Positions 25,841 to 34,613 are shown, counted from the stretch's first letter. The stretch: 64,000 bases of DNA from Conyzicola lurida (GCF_014204935.1 NZ_JACHMJ010000001.1:868001-932000), one strand, 5' to 3'. Notes: generated by a model not told the origin, from the sequence alone. Translations and numbers: made by a program.

Positions 25841-27694
25841 ATGTCAAAATCTGTCTCACGGGGTCTCTGCCTCGTGCTATTCACCGGGGGGCTCACGCTT
25901 CTCGGGGCGGGCATCGCGAATGCCGCCGACACAACGGGGGAGGACGGCGTGCTATCCGGCACGCAGGTCGTCGCCCCGATCAGCGCTCCGGTCACCGTCA
26001 CGGGCAACGCGGTCAGCGTGCTGGGCGACGTCGTGGCGGCTCCGGCTGCTGCGCCCGCTGCGGCTCCGGCTCCGGCTCCCGCGCCGGCTCCGGTCAGGAC
26101 CAGCGGCTCGGACTCGCTGCTCGGTGGCACGCAGGTGCTGCCGATGGTGAGCGTTCCCGTCACGGTGGGCGGCAACGCCGTCAGCGTGGTGGGCGATTCG
26201 GCGGCGGCTCCGGCCCCGGCCCCGGCGGCCGCTCCGGCTCCCGTTGCGGCTCCGGTCGCGGCGCCGACGACGTCGGGTTCCGACGGTGTCGCGGGCGGCA
26301 CGCAGGTGCTGCCCGACGTCACGATCCCGGTGGACCTCGGAGGCAACGCGATCAGCGTCCTCGGCGATTCGTCGTCCGAGGGATCGGCCGCTGCCGCTCC
26401 GGCTCCGGCCCCCGCACCGGCCTCCGGTAGTGGGGCGACGACTTCCGGCAGCGACAGTGTCGCCGGCGGAAGCCAGATCGTCCCGGTCGTCGCGGCTCCC
26501 GTGACGGTTGGCGGCAATGCGGTCAGCCTGACCGGTGACTCGTCGTCGACCGGTTCGTCGACCGCGGTCACGCCGTCGTCGGGCGCCGGTTCTGGTGCGT
26601 CGACGTCCGGTTCTGACGGCATCGCCGGCGGCACCCAGGTGGTGCCGGATGTCGCGGCTCCCGTCACCGTCGGAGGCAACGCCGTCAGCCTGACCGGCGA
26701 CTCGTCGTCCGAGGGCACCTCGTCGGAGGTCGTCTCGACTCCGGCCGCCGGTAACGGTGCGACGACTTCCGGTAGCGACAGTGTCGCCGGCGGAAGCCAG
26801 ATCGCTCCGGCCGTGTCGCTTCCCGTCACCGCGGGTGGCAATGCGGTCAGCCTGACAGGCGACTCGTCGACAACCGGTTCGACGACCACGGCGACGCCGT
26901 CGTCGGGAACCGGCACCGGGGCATCCACTTCGGGTTCTGACGGAATCGCCGGCGGTACCCAGGTCGTGCCGGATGTCGCGGCTCCCGTCACCGTCGGCGG
27001 CAACGCAATCAGCATTCTGGGGGATGCTGAGTCCACGGGTACCGTCACCACCACCGCAACAGAGGGTACGAGCGGTGGAGTGACGACCGGGGACAGCGGG
27101 ATTCTCGGCGGGACGCAGATCGTTCCGTCGATCCAGCTGCCGATCGTCGTCGGGGGCAACGCGATCAGCGTTCTGGGCGACTCGGAGGTCGAGCCGGTCG
27201 ACGGTACTCCCGTCGATCCGACCGACCCGGTTCTGCCGGTCGATCCGACCGACCCGGTTCTGCCGGGCGATCCGACCGACCCGGTTCTGCCGGTTGACCC
27301 GACCGACCCGGTCGTGCCGGTTGACCCGACCGACCCGGTTGTCCCAGTCGATCCGACCGATCCGACCGATCCGACCGATCCGACCGCCCCGGTCGTCCCG
27401 GTCAACCCGACGACGCCGACCACCCCGGTCGACGGCACCGGCAACGGCGTCGGCAACGGCAACATCGACGGCAACGTCGACGGCACCGTGTCGATCGACG
27501 GCTTCCCGTCGACGATCGCTGCGGATGGCAGCGTCTCCGTCGCGGCCCGTGCCGGCGTGGCCTCGGCGGCGGCGATGTCCGTCGTGCGTCTCGCGTCGAC
27601 CGGTCTCGAGATCGCACCGATCCTAGGAACGGTCGGCCTGTTGCTGGTCGCCGGTATCGCCCTGATGGTCCTGGGACGCCGCCACCACGCGTGA
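25841..27694 (+). CDS. Chaplin-like repeat surface protein with class E sortase signal
   Basis: 617 aa, ATG with an AAGGAG ribosome-binding site. Signal peptide residues 1-29 (cleavage after ANA). Eight units of 29 residues (35-63, 91-119, 148-176, 205-233, 259-287, 313-341, 367-395, 419-447) have the form DGxxGGTQVxPxVxxPVTVG plus GNAVSxxGD. This matches the chaplin (DUF320) core of Streptomyces, but all units lack the two cysteines of most chaplins. Linkers are Ala/Pro- or Ser/Thr/Gly-rich. Residues 459-514 are DPTDPV repeats. The C-terminus has LASTG (584-588), a membrane span and GRRHHA, the LAXTG layout of class E sortase substrates. Inferred role: wall-anchored amyloid-like or hydrophobic surface coat. 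Confidence 0.8.
   Translation: MSKSVSRGLCLVLFTGGLTLLGAGIANAADTTGEDGVLSGTQVVAPISAPVTVTGNAVSVLGDVVAAPAAAPAAAPAPAPAPAPVRTSGSDSLLGGTQVLPMVSVPVTVGGNAVSVVGDSAAAPAPAPAAAPAPVAAPVAAPTTSGSDGVAGGTQVLPDVTIPVDLGGNAISVLGDSSSEGSAAAAPAPAPAPASGSGATTSGSDSVAGGSQIVPVVAAPVTVGGNAVSLTGDSSSTGSSTAVTPSSGAGSGASTSGSDGIAGGTQVVPDVAAPVTVGGNAVSLTGDSSSEGTSSEVVSTPAAGNGATTSGSDSVAGGSQIAPAVSLPVTAGGNAVSLTGDSSTTGSTTTATPSSGTGTGASTSGSDGIAGGTQVVPDVAAPVTVGGNAISILGDAESTGTVTTTATEGTSGGVTTGDSGILGGTQIVPSIQLPIVVGGNAISVLGDSEVEPVDGTPVDPTDPVLPVDPTDPVLPGDPTDPVLPVDPTDPVVPVDPTDPVVPVDPTDPTDPTDPTAPVVPVNPTTPTTPVDGTGNGVGNGNIDGNVDGTVSIDGFPSTIAADGSVSVAARAGVASAAAMSVVRLASTGLEIAPILGTVGLLLVAGIALMVLGRRHHA
25943..27181 (+). repeat. Eight chaplin-like coding repeats
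   Basis: Eight 87-bp units separated by variable linkers. Unit types alternate in the second half (units 4 and 6 resemble each other, as do 5 and 7), pointing to duplication of a two-unit block. Units 5 and 7 are near-identical in protein sequence for their first 25 residues. Confidence 0.8.
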
Positions 27695-27759
27695 CGGCAA
27701 CCATGTACGACAGCGCGGAGAGATAACGCCTGGGCAGACCACCGCCTAGACGGCAGAAC

Positions 27760-27786
27760 GCCGGGTGCCCCAGCGAGGCACCCGGC
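27760..27786 (+). terminator. Hairpin terminator candidate after the surface-protein genes
   Basis: Perfect 10-bp stem GCCGGGTGCC / GGCACCCGGC with a 7-nt loop, 66 bp after the chaplin-like gene and 96 bp before tadA. There is no T-run, as is usual in high-GC actinobacteria. It probably separates the surface-protein unit from the Tad operon. Confidence 0.7.
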
Positions 27787-27881
27787 TTCGCCGCGCCGCG
27801 AATCGGCAGCGGTCGCAACCCCGCACCGTGCGCCTGTGGATAAGTTGCTCGTCGGCCGCGTCATCCGATCACAATGTGGGG

Positions 27882-29111
27882 ATGTCGCACGCGGAGTCGA
27901 TCATCACGGACCAGGTCCGTGAGCGCGTGCGCCGTGACGGCGTCGACCTCCGGGCCGACCGCGACCTCGCCGACCGTTACGTGCGCGACGCCGTGCAGCG
28001 CTACAGCGAGCGGGCGCTCGGCGGGTCGATGCCCCTGCTCGCCGACGAAGCGCACACCACCCGGCAGATCGTGGCGACGCTCACCGGATTCGGGGCCCTG
28101 CAGCCGTTCTTCGACGACCCCGAGGTCGAAGAGCTGTGGATCAACGGTCCGAACCGTGTCTTCATCGCCCGTAACGGCGTGCCCGAGTTGACCGGTGTCG
28201 AGCTGACCGACGGCGAGGTGCGCGATCTCGTCGAGCGCATGTTGCAGTCGTCGGGACGCCGGGTCGATCTGTCGTCCCCGTTCGTCGACGCGTCGCTTCC
28301 CGACGGGTCACGTCTGCATTGCGTCATCCCGGATGTCACCCAACGGCACTGGGCCGTCAACGTCCGCAAATTCACGAAACGCATCCGCGACCTGCAGATG
28401 CTCGTCGCGCTCGGCTCGCTCACGCACCAGTCGGCCGAATTTCTGCGCATGTGCGTGCTGTCGGGCCAGAACATCCTCGTCTCGGGCGCGACACAGAGCG
28501 GCAAGACGACGATGCTCAACGCGTTGCTCTCGAGCGCCCGGCCCACCGAGCGAATAGTCACCGTCGAGGAGACCTTCGAGCTCGACCTGAGCGCGCGCGA
28601 CCGGGTCGCGATGCAGTGCCGGCAACCGAGTCTCGAGGGAACCGGCGAGATCACTTTGCGCCGGCTGATCAAAGAGTCCCTGCGAATGCGGCCCGACCGC
28701 CTCGTGGTCGGCGAAGTGCGGGAGGCCGAGTCGCTCGACCTGCTGATCGCGCTCAACAGCGGGTTGCCGGGTATGTCGTCGATCCACGCGAACAGCGCCC
28801 GCGACGCCCTCGCGAAACTGTCGACGCTGCCGCTGCTCGCGGGCCGCAACATCGACTCGGCGTTCGTCGTACCGACCGTGGCCGGATGCATCGACGTGGT
28901 GGTGCACTGCGAGATCGGCCGGCACGGCGCCCGCCGCGTTGTCGAGATCGTCACCCCGAGCGGCCAGGTGAGCGGATCGGTCATCGAGGCGAGCACGATC
29001 TTCGCGATCGACGCCGGGGTGCTGACGGCCACGGGCGGGTATCCGACCAAGACGGCCAAGTTCCGTACGGCGGGGTTCGACCCGGCCGCCATTCTCGGGG
29101 AGCGGCGATGA
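27882..29111 (+). CDS. tadA: Tad/Flp pilus assembly ATPase (CpaF/TadA)
   Basis: 409 aa from ATG 27882. An N-terminal helical domain ([24 protein letters not shown] is the typical CpaF motif) is followed by the secretion ATPase core: Walker [11 protein letters not shown], Asp box [11 protein letters not shown], Walker [17 protein letters not shown], and the His box [12 protein letters not shown]. It powers pilus assembly at the inner membrane. It is the first gene of a seven-gene operon with stop/start overlaps. No tadZ/cpaE-like (ssd) gene precedes it, unlike many actinobacterial tad loci. Confidence 0.93.
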   Translation: MSHAESIITDQVRERVRRDGVDLRADRDLADRYVRDAVQRYSERALGGSMPLLADEAHTTRQIVATLTGFGALQPFFDDPEVEELWINGPNRVFIARNGVPELTGVELTDGEVRDLVERMLQSSGRRVDLSSPFVDASLPDGSRLHCVIPDVTQRHWAVNVRKFTKRIRDLQMLVALGSLTHQSAEFLRMCVLSGQNILVSGATQSGKTTMLNALLSSARPTERIVTVEETFELDLSARDRVAMQCRQPSLEGTGEITLRRLIKESLRMRPDRLVVGEVREAESLDLLIALNSGLPGMSSIHANSARDALAKLSTLPLLAGRNIDSAFVVPTVAGCIDVVVHCEIGRHGARRVVEIVTPSGQVSGSVIEASTIFAIDAGVLTATGGYPTKTAKFRTAGFDPAAILGERR

Positions 29112-29968
29112 CTCTCCTGCTCGGCGTGACCCTCGGCCTCGGGCTGCTGCTGGTGGTTGCTCCCGCGCTTTGGCCACGTCCGGCCCGCCTCCGGATCGAA
29201 TCGCGGCTCGTCGACCTCGCCCGTGTGCGGCTCGTGCAGGCCGGGCTCGGCCGGGTCTCGGTGCCGACGTTCCTCGTGGTGTCCGCGCTGCTCGCTGTCG
29301 CGGCATCGGCCGTCGTTTTCACCCTCGTGCCCGTGGTGGCGCTGGCGATCGCCGCGGGAATCGTCGCGCTGGTGCTGCCGTTCGCGCTCGTGCGGTCGCG
29401 GGCGCGATCCCGACGGAGGGCGGCGCGCGTCGTCTGGCCCGACGTCGTCGACCACCTCGTGTCGGCGGTGCGGTCGGGCCTCGCGTTGCCCGACAGCGTG
29501 GTCACGCTCGCCCGCGCCGGCCCCGAGACGACCCGGTCGGCGTTCGCCGCCTTCGAGGCAGACTACCGAGCCACCGGCAACTTCTCGCTCAGCCTCACCC
29601 AGTTGAAGGACCGCCTCGCCGATCCCGTCGCCGACCGCCTCATCGAGACGCTGCGTATGTCGCGCGAGGTCGGCGGAAGCGAGCTGACCCATGTCTTGCG
29701 TAACCTCGCCGTGTATCTGCGGAACGAGGCGGCGATTCGGTCGGAGGTCGAGGCCCGGCAGTCGTGGGTGGTCAATGCCGCCCGGCTCGGGGTGGCGGCC
29801 CCGTGGATCGTGCTGCTCCTGCTCTCGACCCGGCCGGAGGCGGCCGCGGCCTACAACACAGCGGCGGGCGCGGTGCTGGTGACCGCAGGGCTCGCGCTGT
29901 CGGTCGTCGCGTACCGCATCATGATCGCGGTCGGGCGGATCCCCGAGCAGCAGCGGTGGTTCCGATGA
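29108..29968 (+). CDS. tadB: Tad pilus inner-membrane platform protein TadB
   Basis: 286 aa. Two N-terminal membrane spans, a cytoplasmic type II secretion F domain (WPDVVDHLVSAVRSGLALPDS, MSREVGGSELTHVLRNLAVYLRNE) and two C-terminal spans. Its ATG overlaps the tadA stop by 4 nt. It pairs with TadC to form the platform that TadA drives. Confidence 0.9.
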   Translation: MTLLLGVTLGLGLLLVVAPALWPRPARLRIESRLVDLARVRLVQAGLGRVSVPTFLVVSALLAVAASAVVFTLVPVVALAIAAGIVALVLPFALVRSRARSRRRAARVVWPDVVDHLVSAVRSGLALPDSVVTLARAGPETTRSAFAAFEADYRATGNFSLSLTQLKDRLADPVADRLIETLRMSREVGGSELTHVLRNLAVYLRNEAAIRSEVEARQSWVVNAARLGVAAPWIVLLLLSTRPEAAAAYNTAAGAVLVTAGLALSVVAYRIMIAVGRIPEQQRWFR

Positions 29969-30903
29969 CGCCCGCGATCGCCTGGGCCGTGGTGTGCGGG
30001 CTCACGCTCGGCATCGGACTCTGGGCGCTCGTCAGCATGATGCCGCGCCTCAGCCGGCCGCGGCTCGTCGACCGGGTGGCGCCCTACGTGCTCGACGTCT
30101 CGGAGGGGGCCCGCGAACTGGTCGCCCGCCGCCCGGCCGACCCGTTGCCCGTGCTCGGCTTCGTATTCGCCCCGCTCGTGGGCGCCCTGCGACGGGCCCT
30201 CGGGGTGATCCTGGGCGGGCCGGATGCCACGGGCCGACGCCTGCGGCAGGCGGGCTCGGCGCTCTCCGTCGAGGATTTCCGCGGGAGGCAGCTCGTCTGG
30301 GGCGCGACGGGCGCTGGCATCGGAGTGCTCGCGGCGGCGGCCGCGGGCCGGGCCAACTCCCTGCCGCTGCTGGCGCAGCTCGGCATCGTGCTGGTCTTCG
30401 CCGCCGGCGGGGTCGCGCTGCGGGACTACCTGCTGCAGCGCGCCGCGAAGGCACGGCTCGCGCGCATGGCCGGCGAGCTGCCGACCGTGCTCGAGTTCCT
30501 CACCCTCAGCCTGTCGGCGGGGGAGGGCATCCTCGACGCGGTGCGCCGCATCTCCCGCATCAGCACCGGCGAGCTCTCGGGCGAACTCGGTCGCGTGGTC
30601 GCCGACGTGAACACCGGGCTGCCGTTCGCCGAGTCGCTCGACGGCGTCTCGCGCGATCTCGACCTGCCGCCGTTCACCCGGTTCGTCGAGCAGGTGACCG
30701 GGGCTCTGGACCGCGGCACCCCGCTCGTCGAGGTGCTGCGCGCGCAGGCGCAGGACTCCCGCGACGACGCCAAGCGCGAGCTGCTCGAGGTCGCCGGCAA
30801 GAAGGAGGTCGCGATGCTGATCCCGCTGGTCTTCCTCATCCTGCCGATCACGATCGCCTTCGCGATCTTCCCCGGCATCCTCGTCCTGCGGATGGGCCTA
30901 TGA
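29965..30903 (+). CDS. tadC: Tad pilus inner-membrane platform protein TadC
   Basis: 312 aa, second type II secretion F-domain protein. Spans near residues 5-25, 110-150 and at the C-terminus (EVAMLIPLVFLILPITIAFA). The F domain reads ARMAGELPTVLEFLTLSLSA and GTPLVEVLRAQAQDSRDDAK. Overlaps tadB by 4 nt (ATGA). Confidence 0.9.
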   Translation: MTPAIAWAVVCGLTLGIGLWALVSMMPRLSRPRLVDRVAPYVLDVSEGARELVARRPADPLPVLGFVFAPLVGALRRALGVILGGPDATGRRLRQAGSALSVEDFRGRQLVWGATGAGIGVLAAAAAGRANSLPLLAQLGIVLVFAAGGVALRDYLLQRAAKARLARMAGELPTVLEFLTLSLSAGEGILDAVRRISRISTGELSGELGRVVADVNTGLPFAESLDGVSRDLDLPPFTRFVEQVTGALDRGTPLVEVLRAQAQDSRDDAKRELLEVAGKKEVAMLIPLVFLILPITIAFAIFPGILVLRMGL

Positions 30904-30932
30904 CCGACAACCACACGAAAGAGAGGCACGAC

Positions 30933-31097
30933 ATGAACTGGAGAGAGCTGAGCACCGACGAACGCGGCGACGTGCCCGGGTGGGTTCTGATAACACTGAT
31001 GACGGCCGGTCTGGTGATCATCATCTGGGGCCTCGCCGGGCCGGCGCTGAGCGAGGTGTTCCAGCAGGCGATCGACCGCGTGACCGGCTTCGAGTGA
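30933..31097 (+). CDS. Small pilin-like membrane protein of the Tad locus
   Basis: 54 aa from ATG 30933, chosen for the AGAGAGG ribosome-binding site 6 nt upstream; ATG 30900, overlapping the tadC stop, would add 11 polar residues. It reads TDERGDVPGWVLITLMTAGL, then one membrane span and an amphipathic tail (LSEVFQQAIDRVTGFE). It has the size and layout of an Flp-type pilin with an ERG leader, but the usual Glu five residues after the cleavage Gly is absent. It is likely the major pilin or a structural subunit. Confidence 0.75.
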   Translation: MNWRELSTDERGDVPGWVLITLMTAGLVIIIWGLAGPALSEVFQQAIDRVTGFE

Positions 31098-31510
31098 CGC
31101 GGCTTCGAGTGACGCGGCTTCGACTGACCCGACTGCGCGACGAGCGCGGTTCGGCTCCCGCCGAGTTCGTGATGGTCGGTGCCCTGCTGACGATCCTCAC
31201 GCTGTCGGTGTTGCAACTGGGGCTTGCCCTGCACGTACGCAATACGGTGCTGGATGCCGCGGCCGAGGGCGCCCGCTACGGCGCACTCGCGGACAACACC
31301 GGCGACGACGCGGTCGCCCGCACCCGCGACCTGATCACGACCGCGATCGGGGCCGGGTACGCGCGCGACGTGTCGGTCGGCATGGTCGACTACCGCGGAC
31401 ACCCGGCGGTCGAGGTGCGGGTGCGCACACCCCTGCCGTTGCTCGGCCTCGTCGGTCTCGATGACGGGCTGGAGGTGACCGGCCATGCCGCGGTCGAGAC
31501 GCTGGACTGA
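31094..31510 (+). CDS. TadE-like pseudopilin
   Basis: 138 aa, GTG 31094 overlapping the previous stop (GTGA). After a basic repeat-encoded leader (TRLRVTRLRLTRLRDERG) comes the prepilin-like motif GSAPAEFVMVGALL and one span, then an extracytoplasmic domain (NTVLDAAAEGARYGALADNT). The Glu of APAEF matches the TadE family pattern. Minor pilus component. Three 15-nt tandem units at the start provide a second in-frame GTG at 31109. Confidence 0.85.
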   Translation: MTRLRVTRLRLTRLRDERGSAPAEFVMVGALLTILTLSVLQLGLALHVRNTVLDAAAEGARYGALADNTGDDAVARTRDLITTAIGAGYARDVSVGMVDYRGHPAVEVRVRTPLPLLGLVGLDDGLEVTGHAAVETLD

Positions 31511-31982
31511 CCGGCGCTGCACCGGGCGGCCCCGAACTGACCTGGCGAGCGACGAATCCGGCTCCGCCTCGCTCGAGTTCATCACGACGGGGCTCATCCT
31601 GCTGGTGCCGCTCGTCTACCTCGTGCTCGCCATGGCGCAGCTCCAGGGCGGGGCGATGGCGGTCGAGGGGGCATCGCGGCAGGCGGCGCGGGTCTTCGTC
31701 GAGTCGCCGACCGCAGAGGAGGCGGTGCTGCGGGCCGAACGCGCGGTGGAATTCGCGCTCGCCGACTACGGACTCGACGCGGCCGACGTGGAGGTGACCG
31801 TCGAGTGCAGCCCACAATCCGCGCGGTGCCTCACCCGCCGCGGCTACGTGACCGTCACCGTGGCGAGCCGGGTCGCGCTGCCCCTCGTGCCGACGGTGCT
31901 CGACCTCGACGACCGGGCGAGCGTCGCGGTGCACTCCAGCGCCACCCAGCAGGTCTCGCGCTTCTGGAGCGCCGACCGGTGA
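31485..31982 (+). CDS. TadE/TadF-like pseudopilin
   Basis: 165 aa, ATG 31485, overlapping the preceding gene by 26 nt. A basic N-terminus leads to DESGSASLEFITTGLILLVP, the prepilin-like cleavage region with Glu, and one span. The rest is extracytoplasmic with two Cys (VECSPQSARC) that could form a disulfide. Second minor pilin of the operon. Confidence 0.85.
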   Translation: MPRSRRWTDRRCTGRPRTDLASDESGSASLEFITTGLILLVPLVYLVLAMAQLQGGAMAVEGASRQAARVFVESPTAEEAVLRAERAVEFALADYGLDAADVEVTVECSPQSARCLTRRGYVTVTVASRVALPLVPTVLDLDDRASVAVHSSATQQVSRFWSADR

Positions 31983-32416
31983 AGCGCCTGCGCGACGACG
32001 AGTCGGGCTCGATCCTCCCGCTGACGATCTTCTACGGGTTCCTCGCGCTCGTGCTCATCCTGCTGGTGGTCGCCGCGACATCCCTCTATCTCGAACGCAA
32101 GCGCCTGTTCTCGCTCGCCGACTCGGCGGCGCTCGCCGGAGCGGAGGCGTTCACGCTCGAGGGCGTCGCGGTCACGGCGGGCGGTGCGCGGCCGTCCCTG
32201 CAGACTCCGGATGTCGCGTCCGCCGTCGACTCGTATCTCGATGCCGCGCCCACCGACGAGTTCACCGGCCTCGAGGTCGTCGAGGCCGCGAGTCACGACG
32301 GCCGCAGCGCCACCGTCACGCTCTCGTCGTCTTGGCGTCCGCCGCTCGTGACGCTGCTCGTGCCGGAGGGTCTGCGCATCGAGGTGACGGCCCGCGCGCG
32401 GTCGGTGTTCGGCTGA
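31979..32416 (+). CDS. TadG-like/helicase-secretion neighbourhood protein of the Tad operon
   Basis: 145 aa, GTG overlapping the previous stop by 4 nt. Short basic leader, DDESGSILPLTIFYGFLALV, one span, then ERKRLFSLADSAALAGAEAF, the pattern of TadG-like proteins and the Rv3654c-type proteins of actinobacteria. Last gene of the operon; a strong inverted repeat follows 12 bp later. Confidence 0.8.
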   Translation: MKRLRDDESGSILPLTIFYGFLALVLILLVVAATSLYLERKRLFSLADSAALAGAEAFTLEGVAVTAGGARPSLQTPDVASAVDSYLDAAPTDEFTGLEVVEAASHDGRSATVTLSSSWRPPLVTLLVPEGLRIEVTARARSVFG

Positions 32417-32428
32417 GCCCGGAAAACA

Positions 32429-32486
32429 CGAACGCCCGACAGGCCGCGCCGCCTGCAAACGGGCGATACGTCCTGTCGGGCGTTCG
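32429..32486. terminator. Bidirectional terminator between the Tad operon and the SDR gene
   Basis: Perfect 15-bp arms CGAACGCCCGACAGG (32429-32443) and CCTGTCGGGCGTTCG (32472-32486) with a 28-nt loop, between convergent genes. The arms share the cctgtcg core with repeats at 11.4 and 39.7 kb. Confidence 0.75.
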
Positions 32487-32537
32487 AGGGGCCGCATCCG
32501 TCCTGTCGTAGGGGCGAAGCGGGGGATGTGGAGCTGC

Positions 32538-33278
32538 TTACGCGGCGGTGAATCCGCCGTCGACGGCGAACTCGGCACCGGTGATGAAGCTGGCCTCGTC
32601 GCTGAGGAGGTAGGTGACCATCGAAGCGATCTCCTCGGGCTTGCCGAGGCGCTTCATGGGGACGGTTGCGGCGAGGGCCTCGCGTGGGGCGCCCTCGAGG
32701 ATCGGGGTGTCGATGAAGCCGGGGTGCACCGAGTTGACGCGGACGCCCGACTCGACCCACCAGAGCGCGGCGTTCTTGGTGAGGAGGCGCACGGCGCCCT
32801 TGGCCGCCTGGTACGCGGGGCCGGCGGCGGATCCGCCGACGAGGCCGTAGATCGAGCTGATGTTGACGACCGAGCCGTTGCCGGAGGCCTTGAGCGCGGC
32901 GCTGGAGGCCTTGAGGCCGAGGAAGACGCTGGTCTGCGTGACGGCGATGGTCTTGTCCCAGACCTCGATCGTGGTGTCTTCGATCGACCGGGCGTCGCCG
33001 ATACCGGCGTTGTTGACGAGCAGGTCGAGGCCGCCGAAGGTCTCGACGGTGGTGGCGACCGCGGCGTTCCAGGCATCCTCGCTCGTGACGTTGAGCGAGA
33101 CGAAGATCGCCTTGCCGCCGTCGGCGGTGATCTGGTCGACGACGGTCTGGCCGGACTCAGCGTTGATGTCGGCGATGACGACGGACGCGCCCTCGGACGC
33201 GAGACGCAGTGACGTGGCCTTGCCGATGCCGCTGGCGCCACCGGTGACGATGGCGGTCTTTCCCTGGAAACGGGACAT
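32538..33278 (-). CDS. Short-chain dehydrogenase/reductase
   Basis: 246 aa, ATG 33278 with an AGGAG ribosome-binding site. Classical SDR: NAD(P)-binding TGGASGIG, NNAG, catalytic Ser in NISSIYG, Tyr-x3-Lys in AYQAAKGA, and PGFIDT. The Asp at the end of strand 2 (VVIADINAES) favours NAD over NADP. Resembles cyclopentanol, 3-oxoacyl or similar alcohol dehydrogenases; the substrate is unknown. Divergent from the phosphonate operon. Confidence 0.9.
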   Translation of the reverse strand: MSRFQGKTAIVTGGASGIGKATSLRLASEGASVVIADINAESGQTVVDQITADGGKAIFVSLNVTSEDAWNAAVATTVETFGGLDLLVNNAGIGDARSIEDTTIEVWDKTIAVTQTSVFLGLKASSAALKASGNGSVVNISSIYGLVGGSAAGPAYQAAKGAVRLLTKNAALWWVESGVRVNSVHPGFIDTPILEGAPREALAATVPMKRLGKPEEIASMVTYLLSDEASFITGAEFAVDGGFTAA

Positions 33279-33611
33279 GGTTGTGCTCCTAGTTCGTGAG
33301 TATGGTGAAGTCCCGCGGAAACGGGGCACACAAGGGACACACGGGTCGGATGCACGTCACGATTCGATAATCGGAACTCTTTATAACTTACACCTGTTGG
33401 ATAGGCAATAGTCCGTTGGACCCCGATCGATACGCCTTCTGCGACGGCCGATGCGCCAATCCCCGCTGTTCACTCGCGATCAACCACGAGGTCGTCTCGC
33501 GTCTATTCGACCCTTCTAGCCTCGTCAGCGTCTGGACCCCGGAACGCTTCTGCGCGCCTCGCCCGGTCCGGCGAATTCCTTCGAACGCCAGCCATGAAAG
33601 GCCACGCTCCC
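33279..33611. other. 333-bp intergenic region between the SDR gene and the phosphonate operon
   Basis: Holds the divergent promoters. An AT-richer block (ctttataactt, about 33380-33391) is the best candidate for the SDR promoter on the minus strand. A PhoP-box-like repeat lies at 33468-33500. No open frame in it looks coding. Confidence 0.5.
33468..33500 (+). promoter_or_regulatory. PhoP-box-like direct repeats
   Basis: GTTCACTCGCG (33468-33478) fits the actinobacterial PHO-box unit GKTCAYYYRSG at every position. GATCAACCACG (33478-33488) and GGTCGTCTCGC (33490-33500) are weaker copies spaced 10 and 12 nt. It lies about 110-145 nt upstream of the phosphonate-binding protein gene, so control by phosphate is possible. 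The irregular spacing weakens the case. Confidence 0.35.
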
Positions 33612-34565
33612 ATGAAGTCCGCAATCACCAGAGGCATCGCTGTCACAGCAGCACTGACCATCGCGCTCGGCCTCGCCGCCTGCGCCACCGAGACCGACGC
33701 GGCCAGCACCGACGCCGACACCGTCTCCGAGACCGGCACCTACGCCAAGGACGAGAACACGCTCGTTATGGGCATGGTCCCCGATCAGCAGTCGGTCGAG
33801 AACAACTTCCAGCCGCTCGTCGACTACATCGCCGCGAAGTCCGGCAAGGAGGTCGAGGTCATCGAGTCGACCAACTACGCCGCGCTCGTCGAGGCTGCGA
33901 TCGCCGGCCGCATCGACATCGGCAGCTTCTCCGGCTTCACCTACGTCGCCGCCACGAACGGCGGCGCCGGCCTCACGCCGATCGGCGTCCAGGTCACCGA
34001 GGAGGGCGAGGAGCCCGGCTACGAGTCGCTCGCCGTCGTCCCCGCCGGTTCCGACATCGCCTCGATCGAGGACATGGCCGGACACAACATCTGCTTCGTC
34101 GACCCGGGTTCGACGTCCGGCTACCTCTACCCGAGTGCCGAACTGCTCGCCGCGGGCATCGACCCCGAGACGGACATCACGCCCGTCTTCGCCGGCGGTC
34201 ACGACGCCTCGGCTCAGAAGACCGCCCAGGGTGTCGAGTGCGACGCCGGATTCGCCGAGGACGCCGTCGTCGAGCAGACCGGTGTCGAGCAGGGCCTCTT
34301 CGCGGATGGCGACCTCGAGGTCATCAACCGCGTCACCGTGCCCGGTGCCCCCGTCGTGATGTCGACCAACCTCCCGCAGTCCGTGCAGGACGAGCTCCTC
34401 GCCGACCTGCAGAACATCACCATCGACGACATCGAGGCCGAGGGCGTCGACGTCACCGACGCGTTCCGCGCCTACTTCTACGAGATGGTGCCGGTCGAGG
34501 ACTCGTACTACGACTCCGTGCGCAAGGTGTGCGAGGAGACCGGCGCCGCCCAGTGCCAGCCGTAA
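33612..34565 (+). CDS. phnD: Phosphonate ABC transporter substrate-binding lipoprotein
   Basis: 317 aa from ATG 33612, chosen because the lipoprotein signal starts here (MKSAITRG, hydrophobic core, lipobox LAAC with Cys at 24); an ATG 18 nt upstream would add a polar stretch. The mature protein is a PhnD/PtxB-like type 2 periplasmic-binding fold: LVMGMVPDQQSVENNFQPL, GRIDIGSFSGFTYVA and DPGSTSGYLYPSAEL. It binds phosphonate, phosphite or a related oxyanion outside the membrane for the PhnC/PhnE system encoded next. Confidence 0.92.
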   Translation: MKSAITRGIAVTAALTIALGLAACATETDAASTDADTVSETGTYAKDENTLVMGMVPDQQSVENNFQPLVDYIAAKSGKEVEVIESTNYAALVEAAIAGRIDIGSFSGFTYVAATNGGAGLTPIGVQVTEEGEEPGYESLAVVPAGSDIASIEDMAGHNICFVDPGSTSGYLYPSAELLAAGIDPETDITPVFAGGHDASAQKTAQGVECDAGFAEDAVVEQTGVEQGLFADGDLEVINRVTVPGAPVVMSTNLPQSVQDELLADLQNITIDDIEAEGVDVTDAFRAYFYEMVPVEDSYYDSVRKVCEETGAAQCQP

Positions 34566-34613
34566 CCCTCGAGCACTGACCAGTAGCAGTACAAGAACAC
34601 AGGGATAGGTGTT

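Noticed and set aside
25943-27181. Possible CRISPR array in the regular repeats
   Set aside because: The units are 87 bp, imperfect, and stay in one open frame with conserved protein sequence, so they are coding repeats.
25816-27864. 682-codon minus-strand frame opposite the chaplin-like gene, with many TGSVGS units
   Set aside because: Its repeats are the reverse reading of the real repeats. The plus strand has the signal peptide, sorting signal and ribosome-binding site.
27882-32416. Type II secretion or competence system instead of a Tad pilus
   Set aside because: The ATPase is CpaF-like, there are two short TadB/TadC proteins, and the following genes are TadE/TadG-like, with no pseudopilin of the GspG type.
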